Positions 8,175 to 15,251 of a DNA stretch of 21,627 nucleotides are shown piece by piece. Both the position numbers and the translations under genes were made by a program. Within the stretch, counting starts at the first letter, position 1. Each line of letters begins with the position of its first letter. The notes beneath the pieces were generated by a model that was given only the letters and a program-made list of their open reading frames with translations, was not told the origin of the DNA and searched no databases. Source of the stretch: Emiliania huxleyi CCMP1516 (taxonomy: Eukaryota; Haptophyta; Isochrysidales; Noelaerhabdaceae); assembly GCF_000372725.1 (NCBI RefSeq), contig NW_005195736.1, positions 129,557-151,183 on the forward strand, written 5' to 3'.

Positions 8175-9539
8175 ATGTCTGCCCCCTCGCCAGACACGCC
8201 GCCGCCAATTCGCCTCCTCGACCTCCCCTCGGACCTCATCTTGCGTGCCCTCTCTCGCTGCGACCCCGCCGACATCGCTCGCGTCGCGGCCGTCTCGCTG
8301 CTCTTCCACGCCTCGCTTGCGGTGGAGGCCATCCGCTTGTGGGCGCAAGAGCGCGGCTTCGAGCTGCCGGCGCTGCCAGAGGGCGAGGGCTGCGCCGTGC
8401 GGTGGCTGTGCTTTTTCGCACTGCTGTTCGAGTCCAACCCGCCGGCGAGGGCAGCGGCAAGCACTTATCACAGCCTCTTCATCGACGGCGAGGGGCGGCT
8501 CTCGTCGTGCGGCAAGGCTGAGAACTGGACGCCGGGACTACTCGGGCACGGCGAGGGCGTGACGCGGCTCGACGCGCCGACCTGCCTCCCTCCGCTGGGC
8601 GGCCAACGTGCCGTCAGCGTGTCGGCAGGAGTTTACCACAGCCTCGCCCTCACCGCCGACGGCGCCCTCTGGAGCTGGGGCTTTGGAGGCTTGGGCGGGC
8701 TGGGCCACGGCGACCTGCAGAATCAGCTGCTGCCGAAGAAGGTCGAGGCCTTTGCTGGCCAGCGCGTTGTCGCTGTGTCTGCTGGAGGCGGCCACAGCAT
8801 CGCCCTCACCGCTAACGGCGCTGTCTGGAGCTGGGGCGATGGAGGCCACGGCCGGCTTGGCCACGGCGAGCAGCGGCAGCAGCTGCTGCCCAAGAAGGTC
8901 GAGGCCTTGGCGGGTCGGCGCGTTGCCGCTGTGTCGGCTGGACGTATCCACAGTCTCGCCCTCACCGCCGACGGCGCTGTCTGGAGCTGGGGCAGTGGAG
9001 GCTCTGGCAAGCTGGGCCACGGCGACACGCGGAACCAGCTGCTGCCCAAGAAGATCGAGGCCTTGGCTGACCAGCGCGTCGTCGCTGTGTCGGCTGGAGG
9101 TGTCCACAGCCTCGCCATCTCTGCCGACGGCGTTGTCTGGAGCTGGGGCTTTGGAGGCCAAGGCCGGCTGGGCCACGGCGACCCGCATGAGCAGCAGCTG
9201 CCCAAGAAGATCGAGGCCTTTGCTGCCCGGCGCGTCGTCGCTGTTTCGGCTGGGAGCAGCCACAGCCTCACCCTCACCGCCGACGGCGCCCTCTGGAGCT
9301 GGGGCTTTGGAGGGAGCGGCCAGTTGGGCCACGGCGACCCGCATGAGCAGCAGCTGCCGAAGAAGATCGAGGCCTTTGCTGGCCAGCGCGTCGTCGCTGT
9401 GTCGGCGGGAAGCGGCCACAGCCTCGCTACCACCGCCGACGGCGCCGTGTTTACCGAAAGAGGCTGCCTAGGCCACGGAGCGGACCTGTCTAACCAGCTG
9501 CTGCCCAAGAAGATCGAGGTGTGGGCGCCGGGACGGTGA
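8175..9539 (+). CDS. F-box / RCC1 seven-bladed propeller protein, copy 2
   Basis: 454 residues, intronless, tandem paralogue of the gene at 6489. It lacks the basic Ala-rich insert after MSAP and the acidic insert of blade 1. The F-box-like segment is at about 12-53 (LLDLPSDLILRALSRCDPAD). A degenerate first blade (GRLSSCGKAEN) is followed by six blades. The last is shortened: where copy 1 has VFSWGKGGEYGCLGHG, this one has VFTERGCLGHG, so the WSWG strand is lost. Blades 5 and 6 share the GDPHEQQLPKKIEAFA stretch also seen in blade e of copy 1, which points to blade copying within and between the genes. The likely role matches copy 1: an SCF-type substrate adaptor, inferred from domains. Confidence 0.9.
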   Translation: MSAPSPDTPPPIRLLDLPSDLILRALSRCDPADIARVAAVSLLFHASLAVEAIRLWAQERGFELPALPEGEGCAVRWLCFFALLFESNPPARAAASTYHSLFIDGEGRLSSCGKAENWTPGLLGHGEGVTRLDAPTCLPPLGGQRAVSVSAGVYHSLALTADGALWSWGFGGLGGLGHGDLQNQLLPKKVEAFAGQRVVAVSAGGGHSIALTANGAVWSWGDGGHGRLGHGEQRQQLLPKKVEALAGRRVAAVSAGRIHSLALTADGAVWSWGSGGSGKLGHGDTRNQLLPKKIEALADQRVVAVSAGGVHSLAISADGVVWSWGFGGQGRLGHGDPHEQQLPKKIEAFAARRVVAVSAGSSHSLTLTADGALWSWGFGGSGQLGHGDPHEQQLPKKIEAFAGQRVVAVSAGSGHSLATTADGAVFTERGCLGHGADLSNQLLPKKIEVWAPGR

Positions 9540-9654
9540 GAGGACGCGCGAGGCGGCGTGACCATTTGCGTGTGCCTAGACGTCTGCACGCGCGGAGGGG
9601 GGCCCGGGGAGCGCGCGGGACGAGGAACGGTGGCGGCGCGAGGCGACCTAGGAG

Positions 9655-10089
9655 CGACGGCCCATGTCGCCGGAGCATGATGCATGTGGCACGGCGTATA
9701 TACACATCCGATCACAGTCACAGAGGTCGGTCAGGAGCAGCCGTGCGCGTGTGCACCTCCCATTCACACCCCTGGTTCTGGGTATTTTTTACTAGGCCAA
9801 AAGCAGCCAGAGGCCGAGCAAGAGGCCCTAGGCCTAGCGTGTGCTAGAGCGGCGCCACCCTCTACGGCTTTACAGTGTTTCTCCGTCCACAATTTTGCAC
9901 AAACCTGAGAGAGAGATTTTTAGCAATACCAAACAACTCTAACACTCACACGTCATTTGGGGCCTGGAGCCCTGTTCACGCGCGCGCGAGACGTGCAGAC
10001 AGGGTTGCCAGGTGAGAGCGAATGGCGCGGTTCACGCCTCGCACAATCAAACCTGTGCACCGAGCCGAAGCGCACAACCGCGAGGCACA
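9655..10089. other. Intergenic stretch
   Basis: This holds the diverging end of the duplicated unit to about 9775, then unrelated sequence with a CCTAGGCCTAG palindromic patch near 9829 and a short AT-rich stretch around 9890-9950. No gene or RNA is recognisable. Confidence 0.35.
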
Positions 10090-10301
10090 CTACGAGTCTG
10101 GTTCTCTCCCTCCCCGCTCGCTCCCGGGCAGGCGCTGCGTTTCCCTCGCCGCCTCGCCCTCGGCGCCGAGCTCGAGCTGCTTGCGCGTGCGCTTCTGCGG
10201 CTGCGGCGCATTCTGGTTCTCCTCCGCGTAAAAGAGCCGCAGCAGCGCCACCGCCTCTGCCTTCCTCACGCCGCCCACGGCGGTCAGGACCAAACCCCTG
10301 C
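10090..10301 (-). CDS. Possible C-terminal exon of a small basic/Gln-rich protein
   Basis: The minus frame ending with TAG at 10090-10092 encodes a plausible protein tail: KAEAVALLRLFYAEENQN, then a Gln/Lys/Arg-rich stretch (PQPQKRTRKQLELGAEGE). It has GC-rich third positions like real genes here. The frame continues upstream through the dispersed 32-bp motif, which is unlikely to be coding, so an intron or an unrelated 5' end is probable. There is no domain match and no clear ATG. It would be divergent to the methyltransferase gene at 10396. A chance open frame is a real alternative. Confidence 0.25.
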
Positions 10302-10303
10302 GT

Positions 10304-10335
10304 ACCATACCACACCCCGCAAAAAGTTGGAACCC
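10304..10335 (+). repeat. Dispersed 32-bp motif, copy A
   Basis: ACCATACCACACCCCGCAAA begins a 32-base stretch that recurs at 19862-19893 with 29 of 32 positions identical, same strand. Copy A ends 60 bases before the ATG of the RNA methyltransferase. It may be a 5' regulatory or UTR element, or a fragment of an interspersed repeat. Confidence 0.7.
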
Positions 10336-10395
10336 AAGTGAAAGCTCAAGCAGCGCGGCGAGCCCCGCGAGCACGCCGATTACTCATATATACAC

Positions 10396-11412
10396 ATGTA
10401 TATGGCACTCGCGGCGTTTACAGTATCAGCCGCCTGGCTCATCGGCGGTCGCCCAATTGGTGGTGAATGCGGCTGGCAGCGGCGCCGCGGTGGGCCGTGC
10501 TGCAGCGACAGCCGCTCGACCTTTGCAGAGGAGGCGGAGAGCTTCCACGTCGGCGCCCGCGCCCGCCGTGTGGCTCTCGATGCCGAGCTGGCCGTGCGCG
10601 GTCTCTCTGGCGACGAGCTCGCTGCGCTGCTCGAGTCGGCCGACCACCGTGGCTCTCCCGCGTTCCGCGCGTACAACTCCTTCGTCTACCCAAAGTCGGA
10701 GGGCGCGCTCGCGAACGCCGAGAAGGCGGGCCGGCTCGCCACCGTCGCACAGGCGGTCTGCTTCCTCCACCGCGAGCAGAAGGCGGAGCACGCGACTTGG
10801 CTGCGCAACCACGACCGCACGCTCGCCGAGGCGGATGCGGCCAACCCCGGACGCTTCCCGCTGACTCTGGTGCTCGACAACATCCGCAGCGCACACAACG
10901 TGGGCTCGCTCCTGCGCGCTGCCGAGGCTGCGCGCGTCGAGAGCGTGCACCTCTGCGGGATCACGCCCGCGCCGCCGCACGCGTCGGTGCTCAAGACGGC
11001 GCTCGGCGCGGCCGAGTACGTGCCGCACGAGCGGTCGCCGTCGACGCTCGCGACGGTACGTGGGTTGCAGGCGCGCGGTGTGGCTGTGTGGGCCGCGGAG
11101 ACCTGCCCGGGCCGCTCTGTCGACTTGCGCGAGGCTGCGCTGCCGCAACCGCTCGCCCTCGTTCTGGGCAACGAGCTGATCGGCGTCGACACGCAGGTGC
11201 TGGACGCATGCGACGGCGTCGTCAGCATCCCAATGTTTGGCGTCAAGAACTCGATCAACGTGGGGACGGCGGGGGCCATCGTCCTGTGGGAGGCGCTGCG
11301 GCAGTGGGAGGTGTCGGCAGAGGCGGAGGGAGCGGGTCTCGGGCAGATGCGATCGCAGCGGGCCGAAAGGCCGAGACCCGAGAGAGCAGAGGCCAGCAGA
11401 CGAGCACGTTGA
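10396..11412 (+). CDS. SpoU/TrmH-family RNA 2'-O-ribose methyltransferase
   Basis: 338 residues, intronless. All three SpoU motifs are present. Motif 1 at about 159-180 is LDNIRSAHNVGSLLRAAEAA, with the conserved Asn and Arg. Motif 2 at about 255-280 is LVLGNELIGV...GVVSIPM. Motif 3 at about 282-299 is GVKNSINVGTAGAIVLWE. The fold binds S-adenosylmethionine in a C-terminal trefoil knot and methylates ribose 2'-OH in tRNA or rRNA. The N-terminus (MYMALAAFTVSAAWLIGG) is hydrophobic and followed by Arg-rich sequence, which could be an organelle-targeting presequence. The C-terminal ~35 residues are charged low complexity. Which RNA and which position are modified cannot be told. The start is the first ATG after an upstream stop; ATG 10402 is an alternative. 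Confidence 0.93.
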   Translation: MYMALAAFTVSAAWLIGGRPIGGECGWQRRRGGPCCSDSRSTFAEEAESFHVGARARRVALDAELAVRGLSGDELAALLESADHRGSPAFRAYNSFVYPKSEGALANAEKAGRLATVAQAVCFLHREQKAEHATWLRNHDRTLAEADAANPGRFPLTLVLDNIRSAHNVGSLLRAAEAARVESVHLCGITPAPPHASVLKTALGAAEYVPHERSPSTLATVRGLQARGVAVWAAETCPGRSVDLREAALPQPLALVLGNELIGVDTQVLDACDGVVSIPMFGVKNSINVGTAGAIVLWEALRQWEVSAEAEGAGLGQMRSQRAERPRPERAEASRRAR

Positions 11413-11562
11413 TAAGTCGAACAGTCGTCAGGCGTGAGTGTTACGTTAGTGGGTCGGACCCTCTGTAGACTCGCTGTACTTCAAACCTTGGCAAGGTGGC
11501 CGCGCCCACCGCGCGCGCCGCGCCCACCGGTGTCAACTTCCTTATGTGACGGCTGACGCGTC
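11413..11562. other. Short 3' flank of the methyltransferase gene
   Basis: The region contains a CGCGCCCACCG-type direct repeat near 11503-11530 and an inverted GTGACG...CGTCAC pair near 11547-11563. No gene is seen. The left target duplication of the element at 11571 directly follows (11563-11570). Confidence 0.4.
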
Positions 11563-11570
11563 ACAGGCTA

Positions 11571-12452
11571 AATGGTTGGGTAGTAGGGCTAGAGGGTCGC
11601 TCTACACTTAGCCTCTGCAGCGAGCGAGCGCTCAACTTAGCCCCCGCACGGAGCCGGGCTCAGACTTAGACGCTGGAAGGCCGGGGGCCATCATGAACTT
11701 AGACGACACGAGGCCAACTCCGGGTAAAACCCGGGTATACCTGCAAAAGTCCAGGTTTACCCGAAAAATACCTGGACGCGGTGGCCCGACCAGCGTATGC
11801 CGCGCACGACGCCATATCGCCGTCTCCCAGGGCCAGTGCGCTACTTGCGGCGCGCAACGCCTGCTCAAGTACGCGCACCGTACCATGTGCTGCCGCTATG
11901 CGTGCCTTAAGGCGGCTGCGGCGAAGCGGCGGCGCGGCATGCCGATGGCAGTGCGGACGATGCGGTTGCGATGTGTTCTGCTTCAAGATCGTGGCGGTGC
12001 TTGGCATGCACTTCTGCGATCCCAATCAGCTCATCGCAACGAAGCAGCGCAACAAGCTGGCTGCTGCCAACAAGGCCCTATGCTACCTCACGCGCGGATC
12101 GTTCAAAGAGGACCAGCATACACAGGCTTCTCTGACATGCGTTTGTTTGAGCTTGAGGCTATTTGTGAGAACTATTTGGCTAGATGTCGCCGAAGTGCGC
12201 TCAAGAAGCAGCAACGAGAATCGGAAGAGGAGGATGCTGAGGCGGCGATTGCTGAGCATGAGGAGGATCGATCGCCCGCCGCGCAGGCGAAGAAAATTTG
12301 GGCGCGAGCGCCGTATATCGCGTGCCATGGCCGACTTAGCCGGTGTAAGAGGCTCCCGCTGATCTTAGACCGCGTAAGCACTCCAGCGTGGCTAGCCACA
12401 CTTAGACCCGTTAAGCCGCGAGGCTCAGAACTTAGACTACTACCCAACCAGT
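11571..12452. mobile_element. 882-bp non-autonomous DNA transposon-like element with 8-bp target duplication
   Basis: The ends are inverted: TGGTTGGGTAGTAG at 11573-11586 and its reverse complement at 12437-12450, with two further terminal bases on each side. The element is flanked by a perfect 8-bp duplication, ACAGGCTA (11563-11570 and 12453-12460). Both subterminal regions carry ACTTAG-type motifs at about 29-30 bp spacing: 11606, 11635, 11664, 11697 on the left, and 12334, 12363 (TCTTAG), 12400, 12430 on the right. They are in the same orientation at both ends, and GGCTCAG(A)ACTTAGAC is shared. Subterminal repeats of this kind usually bind transposase. An 8-bp target duplication suits hAT-like families, but the terminus is not the usual YAGGG. 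The interior carries broken coding sequence and no transposase is recognised. Confidence 0.8.
11781..12311 (+). pseudogene. Broken coding sequence carried inside the 882-bp element
   Basis: Protein-like stretches occur in alternating plus frames. One is a Cys-rich segment (CATCGAQRLLKYAHRTMCC, about 11838-11895). Next comes CGCDVFCFKIVAVLGMHFCD...LIATKQRNKLAAANKALC in another frame (about 11965-12085). Then FSDMRLFELEAICENYLARC and an acidic stretch (about 12133-12300) return to the first frame. The frame changes suggest frameshifts or lost introns. The family is not recognised; the Cys spacing suggests a zinc-binding region. It may be a captured host gene fragment or a decayed transposon protein. 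Confidence 0.5.
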
Positions 12453-12492
12453 ACAGGCTAGAGGGACCCCGTAGCGGTGCCATTGTTCACAC

Positions 12493-12862
12493 TAGGGTTG
12501 CCTAACGTTAAGAGCTGAACAGTGTTGCTAGTGTTAACAGTAACAACAGAACAACAGTGGGGGCCCCCAACAACAGTAGCTAACGTTAGGCCGGCTGAAC
12601 AACAATAAGGAAGGCCTGGCAGTGACCCACGACGATCTCTAGTGTCCAGTGCGGGTAATACCCGAAAATACCCGGAAAATCCCAGGTATTTTCGGGTTTT
12701 ACCCGGGTTTTTTGCCATTTTCTGCTTGCTGGCCGCTGAACAACAGTAACAACAGTAACAAACAGTAACAGCTTGGGCTGGGGAGAACACTTGAACAACG
12801 TTGAGGATTTCAGCCAACAATAGCGCAACTGTTAGGCCCCAAATTAACGTTAGGCAACCCTA
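12493..12862. mobile_element. 370-bp hAT-like MITE with 19-bp TIRs and 8-bp target duplication
   Basis: The left end TAGGGTTGCCTAACGTTAA (12493-12511) is the exact inverse of 12844-12862. A perfect 8-bp target duplication GTTCACAC lies at 12485-12492 and 12863-12870. A TAGGG terminus and 8-bp duplication match hAT-superfamily rules (terminus YAGNG, 8-bp duplication). At 370 bp with no ORF it is non-autonomous. Inside are an imperfect hairpin (arms 12660-12672 and 12685-12697) and AACAACAGTAACA-type repeats on both sides. It lies only 24 bp beyond the right target duplication of the 882-bp element. Confidence 0.93.
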
Positions 12863-12863
12863 G

Positions 12864-13346
<483 letters not shown>

Positions 13347-14187
13347 TCAAGCCGCCTTCAGCCGCTCCTGCGCCTGTCCGGCCTGTGCCCTCCGAAACCA
13401 CCACCACTCGGTGCACGCGAGGCCGCCGAGGCAGAGCGCGGCCTGCGCCGCAAAAGCCGCCCACAAGCCAGGCCCGTCCGCGAGCGCGCCCGCGGCGGGC
13501 GGCAGCAGCACGCGGCAGAGGCTCCCCGCCGCGTCGAGCCGGCCGAGGACGGCGCCTAGTCGTGGGCTGCCGCGCCGGTTACAGCGGCCGCCTCCCGTTC
13601 CGCCGCGTGCCCGGCGGAAGCGCGCTGGCCCCGCTCGGCCGGCGGCGCCGCCGCGGTGAGGAGCGAGGCGGGTATGCTGCGCACCAGCCCGACGGCGACG
13701 GTGCCGAGAGGCAGCACCTGACCCGCAGAGTCCGCAAGACGCGTCGCGGACGGGGCAGGGGCGTAGGGCACGACGAGTCTGCAGAGGCCCGTCGCGCCGC
13801 CCACAGGACGCGCGCGCTCGCGCTCCACAGCGAGAGCGACGCGCTGGTGAGGGCCAGGCAGCCGATGCCGAGCCGCAGCGCCGCCCGGTCGGGCAGCGCT
13901 CGCGAGGCGAGCAGGTGGGGCCAGAGGGTGAGGGAGAGCACGCCTGCCGTCACCACTCAACTCCTCATGGACCGGCTCCTTGGACGCGCAAGCAGTACGC
14001 TGGCGTCACGCCGCTGGCGACGCCCCACGCAGAGTTGTACAGCCCCAGCATCGACGCACTCCAGCCGAGTCGCAGGCTGAGCAGCGGCAGGCTAGTCGAC
14101 GCGAGCATCACCAGCGCGCCCTCAGCGAGCGTGCAGCCGAGCAGCAACGAGGCCGTCGAGCGGCGCGCCGTCGCCGCCGCGGGCGAT

Positions 14188-14219
<32 letters not shown>

Positions 14220-14870
14220 CGCCGCCGCTGCAGGCGCTGCCGCCGTCTCGTGCTTGGAATGCGGCGCCTCCTCCAGCAGCAGCGTCCGCGTCTCTGGGAG
14301 CAGCAGAGCCACGCACGGCATGAGCGCGACAAAGACGACCGCGCACGCCGCCGCCGGCAGCGGCGAGGCGCCCCCGGCGTAGTCCGCCAGCAGGCCACCC
14401 AGCACAGGGCCGACGGCGTAGCCGAGGCTGCATCCGGCAAAGAGGCGTGCGAGCGGTGCGCTGCGCGCGTCAGGCGGCGTGATGTCAGCGATGATGGCGC
14501 GGGTAGCCGTCACGGTCTGCTTCGCTACGCCGACGGGCAGCCGCGATGCGAGCAGGAACGGCACCGAGCCCAGCGCGACCGCGGCAGACGCTACACTGTA
14601 CCCGGCGGCGGCGCCGGCAAACGAGAGCAGCAGCACAGCCTTGCGCCCTCGCGCGTCGCTAAGCCAGCCGAGCGCGACCGCGCCGGCGATCTGACCGACG
14701 CCGTAGAGGGTCTCGAGTGCACCAACCGCGGCGCCCGACGCGCCGAGATGCTTCACGTAGTACGGGAGGACAGTCCGCATCGCGCCGACGGCGACGTAGT
14801 CGACGAGCACAATGAGCTGCGCGCAGCGCGCGATCCACTGGGCTGAGGCGAGCTTTGCCGTGCTGGTCAT
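13347..14870 (-). CDS. Major facilitator superfamily transporter, four exons
   Basis: The first ATG is at 14870. Three in-frame introns give a single 431-residue product: 14011-13944 (68 bp, GC-AG), 13809-13718 (92 bp, GT-AG) and 13623-13556 (68 bp, GC-AG). Exons are therefore 14870-14012, 13943-13810, 13717-13624 and 13555-13347, with TGA at 13349-13347. The N-half has an MFS opening helix (IVLVDYVAVGAMRTVLPYYV) and motif A, GWLSDARGRKAVLL. RLPVGVAKQTVTATRAIIAD and GCSLGYAVGPVLGG are typical of the MFSD9/MFSD10 and TetA-like DHA1 group. A central cytoplasmic loop carries a poly-Ala tract. The C-half ends GRLDAAGSLCRVLLPPAAGA and WWWFRRAQ. A proton-coupled drug/metabolite antiporter is probable; the substrate is unknown. 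The splice sites are inferred from frame and family continuity, without transcript data. Confidence 0.85.
14188..14228 (+). repeat. (GCC)n trinucleotide repeat encoding poly-Ala loop
   Basis: An almost pure GCC run in the region of the MFS gene between the two six-helix halves. It encodes a run of Ala residues in the central loop, where length change is likely tolerated. Confidence 0.9.
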
Positions 14871-15251
14871 GTGCCTTGGCGGCAGCAACGGCAGCAGCGC
14901 GCGAGCTTTTGGGTGCGGAGCGAACGATCGCGATCAAAATCGGGAGTGCAGCTGCGGCGGGCTGCGACAGCGGTGAGCGGCATATTTTTCTTCTTTTCCG
15001 GGGGTAGGCGAGCGTGGCTTCAGAAGGGGCGTGCTCTTGGTCCTCTGTGGATCGTGGCACGGTCATCGCCAACGCACGGTCATGGACGCCTTTTCAGTTA
15101 AAAGATTATAGCTAGTAAAGAGTGCTCACTTTTGGCAGCTTCCCCAAGCCACGGACACGGAGCACACGGTGTGCCTTCTGTGTTTCGTTTCTTGCTTTTC
15201 TAGATGTACTGTTCATTCTTTCGGGCGCTGCACGAGCAGCGCTATGCATTC
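14871..15251. other. Intergenic region between MFS start and glutamate-receptor-like gene end
   Basis: About 380 bp holding the presumed MFS promoter (minus strand). It contains a short AT-rich stretch near 15095-15115 on the plus strand. No gene or regulatory motif is recognisable. Confidence 0.4.

Larger units (their letters stand above)
6474..9775 (+). repeat. Tandem gene duplication, unit about 1.6-1.7 kb
   Basis: The unit starts at TTTCTTTTTCTCGCG before the start codon (6474 and 8160). It ends near the CATTCACACCC(C)TGG stretch (about 8150 and 9775). Positions 7892-8064 and 9482-9654 are identical over 173 bases, including about 115 bases after the stop codons, while the blade-coding parts differ considerably. 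After 9775 the next copy does not begin; the sequence diverges into unrelated DNA. Confidence 0.9.

Noticed and set aside
7085..9721. Long minus-strand open frames (about 290-350 codons) across the two RCC1 genes
   Set aside because: They arise from the repeated GC-rich codons of the RCC1 blades. Their translations are Ser/Pro/Arg-rich low complexity with no domain, whereas the plus frame shows perfect blade motifs.
10261..10345. Coding use of the 32-bp motif (translates PYHTPQKV in both copies)
   Set aside because: The shared frame is a consequence of DNA identity. The surrounding frames are low complexity and end abruptly, and a noncoding dispersed element explains it better.
14871..14888. 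MFS start at 14888
   Set aside because: The codon there is TTG; the first ATG in frame is at 14870.
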